Source: Centrapalus pauciflorus | Lineage: Eukaryota > Streptophyta > Magnoliopsida > Asterales > Asteraceae | Direction of reading: 5' to 3' | DNA length: 64,000 nt | NCBI GenBank assembly: GCA_020465985.1 | Contig: JAANYP010002103.1 | Location: 212,219 to 276,218, forward strand | Shown: piece after piece, positions 1 to 14,400 of the stretch | Numbering within the stretch: the stretch's first letter is position 1 | Layout: the number at the start of each line of letters is the position of its first letter | Position numbers and translations under genes: made by a program | The notes under the pieces: generated by a model | What the model was told of the DNA's origin: nothing | The model's input: only the letters and a program-made list of their open reading frames with translations | The model's database searches: none

Positions 1-173
1 ACCTTTGAGTTTGTACACATTTATACTATGTACTTATTTTTTGCACATTTGGTACTCAAACTTTCAGTAGTGTTCCAATTAGGTAGGTACACATAAGTAC
101 ATAGCTATTAGGTGTCATTTCCCAAAAAAAAAAAATAATTACACTCAATATAAGAGGAACTAGGTGTCATAAC

Positions 174-410
174 CTTTTTTGGATGAGTATCATTCATAGT
201 CCAGTGTAGTTTCCGTGGGTTTATAACTTCTATTTCATCCATTGAGTAACCATTATCATCAGCAACATCTTGCAAGTATTTGTAACCCTTCTCCCCAAGA
301 CCAGGAAATAACGCTATTACATGTGATGTCTTGAAAAGTTGAGCCACAGCAATTGTTAAGAAAATGCTATCATCTGCAACAACACATAAAGGAGAGTCTT
401 TCTCTTGGAA
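174..410 (-). CDS. PRMT7: PRMT7 exon 8
   Basis: 79 codons, phase 0. It encodes FQEKDSPLCVVADDSIFLT through NPRKLHWTMNDTHPKK, the SAM-fold-like part of the second repeat. Acceptor ATTGCAG|TTCC, donor AAAAAG|GTTATG. Further exons must lie left of base 1. Confidence 0.9.
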
Positions 411-730
411 CTGCAATAACATGAGATGTAATGAGCAAATCCATCAACATCATGTGTGCATGACTACATGTGATACATGCACCCATATCAATTGTATGCC
501 AGAATTGATGAGTGAGTCATCGAGGAAGCGATTTTGGCCCATTAGGGCCAATGTTAAAAAACCAAATTTACATATATATTAAAAAAGAACATGCTTAGTA
601 CATTTGTAAAGATTTTGTTTAAAAAATATCTTCTAATTTCTTCTTTGAGCCATTTTGGCTTGTCCAGCCAAACTGGCCAAAATCGCCACCTCCTCATTGT
701 CTCCATGAGTGTGTTTGTGTGTCCGTTTGT

Positions 731-775
<45 letters not shown>

Positions 776-2346
776 GCATATTTTATGGCCTCTATCATGG
801 AAACTCTCCAGTCTCCATCTCCATATACAGCAATTCGTTCAGGAGAGAGAGTGATGTAACCATCATGCGTGCTAGATTCACAATGATTTGCTACGGATTG
901 TTGTAGCTGAGCCTTAAGTTCATATGAGATGCTAATATCCGTATGAGTAGCATCCATACAAACATCCTCATTCTTGCATACCAACAAACCTTTCCCTTTA
1001 CTGAACCAGACACACTGTTTCCAATGGTCACACCAATCCCCGGTACCTACGAAGATAATATTACAAACTCTATTTAGAATCCAATTGTAAAAAAGGGGGA
1101 ACACAAAATATATGATTTAATAAAAAAATAGCAGTAGTCAACCCTTAAGTTACATTCACTAAAGTTTTTTTATTCTCTATTCGCACCCAGTTAATAACTG
1201 CGATGTCTAGGAGCACCCTTAAAATGAAACAGCATCAATTATTGATTTAATTTTAATAAATTTAATGTTTATTTAGATTTTGAATTCAAGATATATAATT
1301 TTAACGTTTAAACAAAATATATAATTTTTTAGTGCAACAAAATATATAAAATTTCATTTAGTAGGTATAAAACGAATCGTATAAAATTACAATCAACGGA
1401 AACGTGTTAACTTAATAAAATAATTTAACTGAAATGAATAAAACTTTAAGTTTATATATTTTGCTTAAAAATTATAATTAGTGAAAATGTGTTAACGAAT
1501 TGAAATAATTAGATCGAACCGTATAAAAAATATATAATGTAAACTTTTATAAAAATGTGTCGAAAGATAAATAAACTTTAAGAAATAATTAAATATATAT
1601 TTAAGAAACGTATAATAAAAAAAGTAATATATAAATTATTTTCAATTTAGTTATTATAATAATTAAAAAATATAATTCATTGGTTAAATAATTATTATAG
1701 AATAAAAAAAATAAAGTAAAAAAAACTCTTTTAATTAGCTTAGGGACCAATAATGAAATAATTAAAAGGGGCAAAATTGGTATTTTAAAAAAGTTGGTCA
1801 AGTTAGGGACTAAAAACGTCACAAGTTTCAAAATTAAGGACTATTCATGAAACTAAGGCGTTAGGGACGAAATCCATAATTTTTGTAAAACCACAGGGAC
1901 CATTTATGTAATTTACTCTAGAAACAAATATCGAATTTGATAACTGAAAACTGAAAAAACTAAATGAGTCGACCCGCAGGTTGACACTAACCGACACGGG
2001 AAAAGTTGACACGACTCGAACCTGGCACAAAAATAAATGGGTCAATATTGGGTCGACACGATTTTAACACGAATACTTATTAACACTAACACGACAACCT
2101 GAAACACAACCTGATTGCCATGCCTTACTATAATATATATAAATCTAAGTTAATCTTTATATTGTTACGTTACTATTTCATACTCAAAAGACAAAAAAGA
2201 ATAATTCAGAACAGGCTAGACCATCAAGACAAGAGGGTAGGCCTAGAGCATAGTTGTTGATAGCGACAAATTACCTATATGCTACATCGGGATAGCGTAA
2301 CGATAGTGCCCGCTATTTCACATGTAGCGGATATAATATTAAAAAG

Positions 2347-2422
<76 letters not shown>

Positions 2423-5400
2423 TACGTTAAACTGTGTAATGTATTCAACATTTTAACTTCCAAATAAAGTCTTAAAACTATTAAAAGTCAATCATAGATC
2501 ATCGAATTCTTCATAGTCAAGCTCATCTTCATAGTCAAGCCTAACTAGCATGACAAATCAAACCTAGATATGGAGTTGTTCTGATATCCAAGAGTGTGGC
2601 AAACCTAAAGGCAATACTAAGTAAAACAATGAAGATGAATAAGTAAGTTACAAACTAGACAACTAAGTGAACAAGCATCGTAAAGCAAAACATAAACACT
2701 GTAAATAAGAGCTTGAGGAGTTCCTTCTTTTTCATCTTTGTTAAAAACACTACTAAAAGCCTAATAGCAACGAAGAAGATTAGAAATCTCAAGGCAAGAT
2801 CTAAGCAAGGTGGATATGTTTGTGCTTCAAATGAGATACATAAAAGTGTTTTAAGCATCAAAGAATGTTTTACCATGTTTACCTCATGATTATGTCATTT
2901 TATATGTTTTAAGGCATAATATTATCATGCAAATATATGTATGAAACTTTTATACATCTTAAGTATGTCATTTACATATTCATATATAGTTAGAAGGAAT
3001 ATCTTGCCAACGGACCTTATTGGACAGCCCTTATGTAGACCACAGGTTAAAGAACATATGACAAGTTTGGTATGCTTAACATGTAAAGCATTAAATTTTA
3101 AAGATTCATTATTTATACATGTAAACATTTATTATATCATGGAACCATACTCACTAAGCTTCAAGCTTACTTTTTCATGTGGGTGTCTCATAAGACAAGG
3201 AATAAGGAGTACCGAAGTATTGTCATAAGCTAGAATTTCTTCTATTTAACTCTATAGGCTTGTACCTTTCAATAAATGTTTCCACCATTGTAATACATTG
3301 TGAAATGAATGTTATATAAAGTTCTTATCATCTACTTGTTATAAAGGCAAGAATGGATCGGGCTTTGACAATGATCATATATGTAGTTGACATAAGTCTC
3401 ACAAGTGATTGTGTGGAGAAAATCAAGAACTTAAAAGATGTACATGCAATGGAATTTGTTAACGACCTAGGAAAGCTTAAATACTTAGGAATGGAAGTGG
3501 CTCAATCTTCTAAAAGAAGCGGGGATGTGAAATGCAAGCCAGCCTCAACACCCCTGGATCCCCAAGGAAAACATCAAATGAAAGGTGGCAAACTGATTGA
3601 CAAGCGAAGTTATCAATTATCAAATATTGGTCGGGAAGTTAACGTATTTATTGCACACATGGACACATGAGTCCACCAATAGAAAATCATTGAGATGCAG
3701 CGTTACGTATTCTTCGATACTTGAAACAAAGTCCTAGAAAGGGCTTGTTCTTTGGCAAAACAAACCAAAGGCGTATATAGATCTTCACAGATGCTCATTG
3801 CCTCATTGGAAAACAAACCATAGGCGTATAGTGAATGGGAGATCCACTAGAGGCTATTGCTCATTCATTTGGAGAAATTTGTTAACTTGCAAAGTAGAAA
3901 ACAGTTGATCGTTGCTCAGAGTAGTGTAGAGGCGGAATTTACAGCTATGTGCCATGGAATATGTGAAGGGATGTGGCTAAAAAGAATGCTCACAGAATTG
4001 ACATCAATAACCTAGGAACCAACACAGCAACAACAATTCAGCGATCTGACAACTGTTCTTTGAACAATCGTTTGTTTTACACCTGTGACATCCATAAAAT
4101 TGTAAATTGAAATTGGTCCTCAAAGAATATTGCTTAATGCGACAACAATTGCTATACGGATAAAACGTAAGCTAGCTAGAAAAAATGAGTAAACGGATCC
4201 AACTAAAGAGAAGGACCATTTTAGTCCCTCTTTCAAATTTTTTGCTAGTTTGTGTTACCCAAATAAATTTTATTTCAAATTTATCATTTTTATCTCAATT
4301 TTTAGTTTCATTTAACATGATTTGGTTACAATTAGCTATAATTTTAAGGGTTTATTATGAAAAAAACCAACATGTTTTCATATTTTTTGCGTTTTCGCCC
4401 CTCCATGTTATTTTTTTTTTCATAAAAGTCCTTAAGTTAATTTTTTGTTTTTGTTTTAGTGAAATTTGAACATTAGAACCCGGTTTTTTAGTTTTTAAAA
4501 CCCTGTTTCATAAATTATAACTGGGGTCTAATGTCCAAATTTTGCTAAAGAAAAAGAAAAAATAACTTGAGGCTTTTTATGGAAAAAAATAACATGGAGA
4601 GACGAAAACGCAAAAAACGTGAAAACATGTTGGTTTTTTTCATAATAAACCCTAATTTTAATTACATTATTGGATGCTTTTACAATAACATAAATGCAGA
4701 AAAAACCAGAAAAAAAGGTAAGTAGATCCATAGCCTGGGTATGCTACTATACACAATGGATGCAAGTATTTATGAGGGGTGAAGGTTACCACCAGTTCTA
4801 AATTTTGTAATAAAAATGTTTAATGAAAATAATGAAGGCCTTCAGCCCATTTAGGTCATGCCCCAGCCAAAAACATAATGTGGCTAGCCTAGAAAAACAC
4901 CATCTCAATCTCATAGATCCAACTCTTGCCCTCCTGCTTATACACAATTATATATCGCACTCTGTTCACAGCTCATTACCTCACAAATCACCACTCTGGA
5001 CATCCTGCTTTCCGCACTCTACTCATCTTCTCTCGCTCTCGTGATCTTGCACCCTCTCAGCCCGTCATGTCTAGCCAAGTTGCCAGTCGGCCATCAGCAA
5101 TGAGGCCTCTAACCTCTTGCAATATGGAAAATAAACACCCTAACTCTGAATTTTATCCTAATAGCTATTTTTATACAATATATCGTTAATATGCAAGTGA
5201 TTGTTGAACTTGATGTGATTTGCTGATATCCTAGCTACAGCCCTACCCTCCCTCCCTCCCTCTCCCTCTCTCTCTCTCTCTCTTTGAAGTCTGTAGATTA
5301 AATTTTTTTTTATTTTTGACTTTCAATTGTCATTGCTAATTTGTTATTGTGAAGTGTTTGTCATCAATTTGCGACTATGATTTTAGAAGTCATTAGCTAC

Positions 5401-8400
5401 TTTAAATTTAGAACTTGTGAATTGTAAATTTGTTATATTTATTTATTTAACAGAAAATGGAAGAAATTTAAAACATACTTGTTCGTTTTTTCAGTTTTGG
5501 TGTTGTTATAACTTGTTTAACGCATCTTATGAAGCAAATTAGGATTCAATTACCGTGCATCTGCTGTTTTGTGGTACTTTTGTGATATCCTTTTTAAGGT
5601 ATTTTTAGGCCACCTAAGGAATGATTATCAAGATCCACCACTACATACATACAATATATACACATATATATACAAACACACACACACACACACACACACA
5701 TAGATGAGATCATTGCAGAACCTAAATTTGGTGTGATACTATAGTAAGTATCAATATTGTCTATAGATTAGATTAATCTAATGGTCTTAACTAAATAGAT
5801 CAAGTGTGGAATTAGCGAAAAAAACATTGGTATTAGTAATTTGCTAACTCATTCAAGGGTAAATTTGGAAAAGATTTGCAATAGCAAAAACATTCTCATT
5901 AGCAAAAGAAATCATATTTCTTGAAATTAAAATTACATTAATACGATTAATTTTTAGATCAAAAGAAAATTATACCATAAAAATGAGAATTTTATTCTCT
6001 TTAAAACGACATCAGTCATGAAATGATATGTATTTTTCGATAAAATTTTACACGTTATAGTTTTTAGAAATGTTTTCGCTCATATCTATATTCTAATTTG
6101 AATATTAAAATATTTGATGTTGAATTGACACTGATTCAACACTGGATATAATATATATACGTATATTCAATGTCGAATCTAACACCAAATATTATATATT
6201 CAACATTAAATATTCATACTGAACATTGTATACTTAATATCGAATTAACATTGAATATTGTATATTTAATATTGAATTAACATTAAATATCATATATTTA
6301 ATTCAAACTTCAACATCAAATATTATATATTTAACATTAAATATTGAATGTTCAATAACTGAAAACAACAGTTTCTTATTTTGATTTTTGATACGTTGAA
6401 GGATAAAAAAAAGCCCTTTGAAACTTGCTAGCATTTAAATACAACTGTTGTAGGACAAATAAAACTTTCTACAAAAAACCGTCAACAAAGTCAAATTAAT
6501 TAAATTGCAATTGTTGTTCCACTTCTAACTTCATCATATATGGGTCATTGGGTCTAGCCGTCTCGATGTGGGTGTGGCGATTGCGGGTGTGTTAGATGTG
6601 CTTTGTGACATATTTCTCAATTTACCCTTGATATTAGATTATAATCCTAGGGTTTAGATTGGTTCTACAGTTCTATAATAAATTTAAGTTCTCTAGTGAT
6701 TCAAAGTTTCCAACCATATATGTGTGTGTGTAGGGGTATAATCCTAGGGTTTAGATTGGTTCTAAAGTTCTACAATAAATTTAAGTTCTCTAGTGATTCC
6801 AACCATATATGTGTGTGTGTAGAGGTGTGTCTGTGTGTGTGAGTGGGAGTGTCTGTGAGTGTCAGTGTGTGTGCGCGCGCACGTGCGTATGTATGTATGG
6901 ATGTATATATCAATTGGTTGTCACATATGATAAACCAAGAAACAAATAAACTCACAAGAATTTGAAGACGCTAATCCATTCTCTGGGAGTGGACTACTTA
7001 TCCATCTAGGGGCTGTGGAGTAAAAATATTTCCCTTCATCATCGAGCTGAAGTACCCACCTAAAGTATTAAAAGAAAAAAAAAAAAAAAAAAAAGTAGCT
7101 AAGATACTAGCGCCCATTGACAACTTTTTTAGAAAAAAACTGTGAATACTACGAATAGCATACCATGAGATTACAGCATGAATTGTACCATCATCAATTG
7201 CCTTTATACGTACCTCAGTTTCTCCATGACTGTCTGGCCGTTTCCAAAAGTCAAATTCAAAAATTTTGAAAGGTTCCGACAGCTGGATAAATACTAAACT
7301 GAGTGGAAAAATAAACCTCATCATAGAAAATCATGTAAAAAAAGTATCTACAAATACCAGTCGAACTTCTTCACCAATCGCATCACATTGCATAGCAAAC
7401 TGTTGTGGTTTGACTCGCAAAATACTCTCCTTCCCTCGAGGAACAAGATGAATTCCGTCCATCACATTTTCCTCGTTGTGAAATAGATCATGCAGCTTCC
7501 ACAAATATGTGCTTTCCACCAGCTGGATAGAATTAAAATTGTACACGAAAATTTGTTGATAAGATGGCTTTGAAACTACTTTGTTTCTTTACATGTTTCC
7601 TCTTTCGGATGTGTAATGAATTAGACCAAGTTATTATAGAAAGACTCATGAATAAAAAAACACTTGATTCACAGAGGCATTTAGCAACACCAAAACAAGA
7701 TTAAATGAACAATATTCACAAATACAACCAAAAGAAAAAAAAAAAAAAAAAAAAGTCCCATAAATTACCTGGCCATAAGTAGTTGCTCTGTAAGGCACCG
7801 TCTGATAATTTTCCACTAGTAGCTTATCATGTGCATGCTGAAGAGTAGGGATCAATCCCTCACCTAGGAGTTCCGAGTCCAGTATTTCACTAACCTACAA
7901 TTGCGTTATATTAACAATAAACTCTGATCCTTCTATAAATTCAAATAGAAATTGGTGCCAGTGACAAGGATTACAAACTGTACTCACTAGAACATCAGCA
8001 CGAGAAGCTATGTCAACACCAACTTCTAGTTCATCTGATCTCTTGTTAAAAACACGTATCTTACCATCCATATTGTTGGCCCGCATAACCTTCTTCATCA
8101 ACTTCATCATGGGAAGGTATGATTCACATGCTGTGACCGTTCCTTTAGATTTTGAACATGATAATAAGCTATCAATGCCCATAGCCCGTGCAGCCATCAT
8201 AGATAACAAGCCCGTGCCAGATCTACACAAAGCATAGCAAAATCTTAGTAAAACTACTAACAAAAAGACTGGCATGCTGCAAATGGTGCCAATATCATAT
8301 GATATTTCATTTCAAGTCAATGTGGACAAAAAATTGAAATTGTATATAGAAAACACAAATGTCAACCTAAGACATACCAAGATGCATGAATATGAAGAAA

Positions 8401-11400
8401 CAAATCAGAATCTATGAAGGCAGACGAAACAATATAACTCTTCATACAAAACATACAAAGCTTCTACAAACATACAAATATGTATAGTGCAACATGGATG
8501 CGCACATAAAGATGTCACATGCACAATAAGCAATTTTCACAGTCATGTACACAGCACCTGTATTGAGATGGCTGACAGGCTCTAAACCACTGTCCACTAA
8601 TTTACAAATCATATACGGCGTAGTTTGTATGCAGCTCCTAAGAGCTTTTACGAGCTTAGGCTTTTGGTTTTGAAATAGTAAACTCCTACTAAATCAAAAT
8701 CAATATTGCCAAACTTGCTAGGCGCTACTCGAGCGGCCGACGGGGGAGTAGCAAGTATTCGGCCTAGGCAAGGAATATTTGGGGAGTACTTAGATTGGAT
8801 TTCTATATACAAATTTCATAATTATACATGCAACATGTTCATATATACTCAAATATGAATATAACTGTACATAGCACCCAAGATATATGTTTAATAACAC
8901 TATTTTGACTGATATTGACAAAGTAATTACGCCATTTCACAAAGTACTACCCGAGTAGGCAGGCCGCGTTTGGCAGATTCTGAGTAATCGGGACGATTAT
9001 CCCCGACTCAGCTCCCATACGGCTGATTCCCGAGTACTCGGCAGACCGATTTTTACAACACGTCAAAAGCTTTGTTTGGTAGGTAGACCTATAGCTTTTG
9101 TTTTGAAAAAATAAGCTCAAAGTTGAACATTAGCCTCCTAATAATTATAAACTACAACTCCTAATTAACAATAATGTCCTTTTATGCCATACAAGTTTAA
9201 AAGCTACCAAACACATTTATTAAACTATAAAGCTCCAGCTACTAAAAGCTCTTGCCCAGCTAGTTTTGTCAAACATAATCATTAACATTAATGAAACTAG
9301 AGAATAAGTCATTTAAATCAATATCACTAACCACGTAATGGTTAGCTCTGAACATGCACAAAAAAAAAGATTTCTTACTAGACGAAACAACCATGGTATC
9401 CACCATCTATTAGTGCCACAACGACGTGCATATGGTACCCCCCCCCCCCCAACCATAGATGCTTAACAGCTCATTAAACCCTAACGCACATATTACGAAG
9501 TGTCATCCCACATGCCCATAATAAACCATACAAAGTATCACTACTATAAATTGTCAATAACAAAGCAATAAAGTGACTTTACTAAAGTCAAAGGTTATTA
9601 GTTGTTAAAGGCTAATAGATAAGGGGGCTAGATTGAATGTTCTCATGAAACTATATAAATGCATGAGATGTACGCAAGAATTCAATTCTTTCAATTCATA
9701 CTCATGAACATATGCTGTATCATCTTCTTCCTCTCGGTTTTGTTTTCTCAAGTTCATGTAGATACAATTCTTGATTTCTCAATAAAGATCAAGTTTCTTT
9801 CTCATTCTTTTGTTTTCGATTACATTGTTGAACCACAACAAAGTGGTATCAAGAGCCAAGGTTATGTTTCTTGGAGTTTTCGTAGGAGGTAAATTTCCGC
9901 CATTGTTGTCGTTGTTCGAAGGTTCGTAGGAAAGGATTGTGGTGTCTCCGCCACCGTTGGTTGGAGTTCGAAGTTCGAAGGCGTTCGGGAATTAAAGAAT
10001 TCGTAGGGAGGAGTAGTTATACGGTTCTTGTTTCTTGTTTTGATTCTACGTTGGAGACGGAAATCAACGACGAAACTCGAAGGAGTTAGGAGTCGATTTG
10101 GGTAGCCTTGATTTTCTGTAATTTTATCTCGCTGGAAAAACGAGTTCAACCGGAGAAGACGACCGGAGACGAACAAAGTTGATGATCTCGAACCTAGCCA
10201 GCACGAAGTTGAGGATCTCGGACTTAAGGCACTCTCGAACTTGAGGGGTCTCGAACCTAGAGGGCTTCGAACTTACTAAGGTCTCGAAGTTAAGGGTGGT
10301 TTTCGAATTTAACTGACCCTTGAAGTTAAGGGTGGTTTTCGAATTTAAGTGACCCTCGAAGTTAAGGGTAGTTTCGAACTAAAGTGACTCTCGAAGTTAA
10401 ATAGCCACGAACTTGAGTTGACCTCGATCCTAAGGGATGTCAGTGGTCTCGAACTTGTCAGGCTTCCCACGAACTAAAGCAGGCCTCGAATTTTGTCTTT
10501 ACGAATTTGATTGTACGAACAAATGGCACCCCCTATGATAATGGTTGAGAAGTTTATGGGCAAAAACAACTTCAATCTATGACGACTTAAGATGAGGGCT
10601 TTTCTGAAAAGGAAAAGTATTTGGACTCCGTTAACGGGTAGACGACCCGAACGCATGGAGGAAGCCGAGTTCAGATTGCAGGATGAAAAAGCGCATTTCA
10701 TGCTTTTGTTGTCACTTTCCGATGAAGTACTTTATGAAGTCGCAGACGAAGAAACAGCTGAGGGCTTATGGACGAAGTTGGAGTCTCTGTATATGACGAA
10801 GTCATTGACGAATAAGTTGCCTCTAAAACAGCGACTATTTTCATTGAAGATGAAGGAGGGTTCGGCGATTAAAGATCATTTAGATGAATTAAATTCAATC
10901 TTGATGGATCTTATAAATCTGGAGATAAAAATCGAAGACGGAGACGCAGCTTTGATTCTACTTGTGTCGTTGCCGCCATCTTATGAAAATTTTGTGAATT
11001 CGTCTGTCGTCGGAAGGGATACAATCACACTTGAAGAAGTGAGATCAGGTATTCACTCATGTGAACTCCGTCATAAAGCCTCAGGGAACGGTCTGGAATC
11101 TCAATCAGTGGGTTTAAATGTGGTTACGGTGATCGATCAATCAAAGAGAAAGGAAAGCAGAGGAGAGGAAGATCAAAATCACGGATAATAAAACCCGGTA
11201 ACAGAGATACTTGTCACACTTGCGGTCAAAAGGGCCATTGGAGAAGAGATTGTCCGAAGAATCAAGCAAGTAGTTCAAATGCGAACGTGGCAAAGGACGA
11301 TGCAAATTCGGAGTCGGATTTTGTGCTTATGGTGTCGTCTTGTCATGTGGGAACTTCACAGGAATGGATTCTGGATTCGGGGTGTTCGTTTCACATGTGT

Positions 11401-14400
11401 CCGTACAAGGAATGGTTCTCGACGTATGAAGAGCGGAATTCTGGAAGTGTTCTAATGGGTAACGATGTTCCATGCAAGGTGGTTGGCATTGGGTCGATCA
11501 AGATTCGTATGCATGATGGAGTTATTCGGGAGTTGACCTCACATTCCAGAAATGGCGAAGAGTTTGATTTCTCTTAGCACTCTCGATGCTAAAGGTTACA
11601 AGTACTCATGTCAAGGTGGAGTACTGAAGGTATCCAAGGGAGCATTGGTTGTCATGAAAGGCGTTCGAGAAGCTACATTGTATGTGTTGAAGGGTGAAAC
11701 GATACAGTAATGGAATCGCTGTTGTTTCACAAACGCAAAGTGAAGATCCAGAGTTGACAAAAATGTGGCACATGAGGCTTGGCCATGTAGGGCAAAATGG
11801 CTTGGAGCCTTGGACTGTTGAGCTCAAGAGAACTTCTTGAAGGACATAAGGTGACAAAGTTGGATTTTTGTGAGAATTGTGTGCTTGGCAAACAGACGAA
11901 AGTTAGTTTCTCAAAGGTCGTTCATCAAACTAAAGCTTCGTTGGATTACGTTCACATGGACTGTTGGGTCCTTCTAGAGTACCGTCACTCGGTGGTGGTC
12001 GGTATTTTCTTTCAATTATAGATGACTTTTCGCGAATGACGTGGGTGTTCATTATTAAGCACAAGAGTGAGTCGTTCGGAAAATTCAGGAGCTGGAAGAC
12101 ACTGGTGGAGAACCAGTTGGAACGAAAAGTCAAGAAGATAAGGACTGACAATGGGTTGGAGTTCTGTTCAAGGGAGTTTGATGATTTCTGTGAGGAGAAC
12201 GGCATTGCAAGACACAAGACGGTTCGGCATACGCCTCAGCAAAACGGGGTTGCCGAAAGAATGAACAAAACACTGCTGGAACTAGCAAGGTGTTGGTTGC
12301 TGAATGTGGATTTGTCTCGTGGTTATTGGGCCGAAGCAGTAAACACGGCGTGTTATCTCATCAACCGTTCACCTGCTACCGCTATTGATTGTAAAACACC
12401 GTTTGAAGTTTGGACGGGTAAACCAGCAGACTATTCGAAGCTTAGGGTGTTTGGGTGTCCGGCGTATTACCATGTAAATGATGGTAAATTGGAACCGAGG
12501 GCCAAGTAAGGTGTTTTCATGGGGTATGGAGATGGTGTGAAGGGTTACAGAGTTTGGTCTCCAGATGAGATGAGAATAGTGTTGAGCCATGATGTTCCGT
12601 TCGATGAGAAGAAGATGTATAATACCAAGGAGAGTGTCACCAAGAAGGTGGAGGAACACGATGTGTCTGATCGTGGTTCGAGTGACAATGGGGTAGAGTT
12701 TGTAAATGAAGAAGAAAACCAAATGAACGTTAAGAACGAGTCCAGGGAAGATGATGTGGAATACGGGACTGAACCGTTGACAGATTCAGGTTCGGGGAAG
12801 TCGTTTGTTCAAGGTTCGAGTTCGAAGTTATCTCGTGAAGGTGGAGTCGGTAGCTCACTAGCTCAAGAGAGATCGAGGAGACACATAAAACCGCCGACTC
12901 GATATGGTTTTGAAGACGTGACCGCTTATGCTTTACAAGTTGCTGAAGATATGGACAGTTCAAACGAGCCTAATTCCTATCGGGAAGCAATTGTGTCTAA
13001 AGATGCAGATCGGTGGTCTAGTGCAATGTCTGAAGAGATTGAATCTCTGCACAAGAATAAGACGTGGGTTCTTGTTCAGTTACCGAAAGGTAGAAGGGTT
13101 GTTGGCTGCAAATGGATCTTCAAAAGGAAAGTCAGTGTCGAACAGTCAGAAGAAGTAAGATTCAAGGTCAGACTGGTAGCCAAGGGTTATAGTCAGAAAG
13201 AAGGTCTCCACTACAATGAAATTTTCTCCCCGGTGGTTCGTCATACGTCAATCAGGGTGTTGTTATCGCTAGTTGCTCACGGTGACTTGGAGTTAGATCA
13301 ACTAGATGTGAAGACGGCGTTTCTGCATGGTGATTGGATGAAAAGATTTATATGTCACAACCGGAAGGTTATGTGGAGCCAGGAAAAGAAAATTGTGTTT
13401 GTTTGTTAAAGATATCATTGTATGGTCTGAAACAATCCCCAAGACAGTGGTACAAGCGGTTTGACAGTTTTATGGTGAGTCATGGATTTGTTCGAAGTCC
13501 CTATGACTGTTGTTTATATCATCAGAAGTTGAAAGATGGAAGCATGCTTTACTTGTTGGTGTATGTAGATGATATGCTGATCGCTGCTAAAACGAGAAGT
13601 TCAACGTGTGAAGAAGCTTCTCAGTACCGAGTTTGAGATGAAGGATCTAGGTCTTGCCAGGAGGATTCTGGGGATTGATATCTTGCGAGACCGAAAGAAT
13701 AAACGGTTGTTCTTGTCGCAGCAAGTTTATGTTGAAAAGATTCTTCGCAGGTTCGGTATGTACGATGCGAAGCCAATGAACAATCCGTCGTCGTCAAGTT
13801 TTCGTCCTTCATTGGTGGTCTCAAATGGAGTTAAGGGTGATGATGAGAAGATGTCAAACGTTCCCTACTCACAGGTTGTGGGAAGTTTGATGTATTTGAT
13901 GGTCTGTACGAGACCAGATTTGGCATACTCTGTGAGTGTGGTGTCTCGCTTTATGTGTAGTCCGAGGAAAGATCATTGGGTGGCAATTAAACGAGTGTTT
14001 CGTTATCTCAGAGGTACAATGGATGTTGGTCTCATTTACGGAGGTGATCGGAATGTTGAAGTAATCGGTTACTCAGACCCGGATTATGCTGCAGATCTGG
14101 ACAGACGGAGGTCGCTTACGGGTTATGTGTTTACACTCGGTAGTGCAATGATAAGCTGGAAGGCAACACTTCAACCGCCAGTAGCTTTATCCACTACTGA
14201 AGCAGAGTATATGGCGCTAACTAAGGCAGCCAAGGAGGCAATATGGTTGAAAGGTCTGATTGGAGATCTGGGAGTAGATCAGGAGAAGACGTTGATACAC
14301 TGTGATAGCATGAGTGCTATTAGTAATTAGTCTGGCGAAAGATCAAGTCTTTCATGATCGTACTAAGCATATTGATGTTCGTTACCATTTCATTAGATCT

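Noticed and set aside
2279..2467. ORF across the (TA)n tract
   Set aside because: Only repeated Ile/Tyr from the microsatellite.
4823..5189. Overlapping ORFs of 73 and 87 residues
   Set aside because: No domain, no splice context, and located in intron 6 of PRMT7 on the opposite strand.
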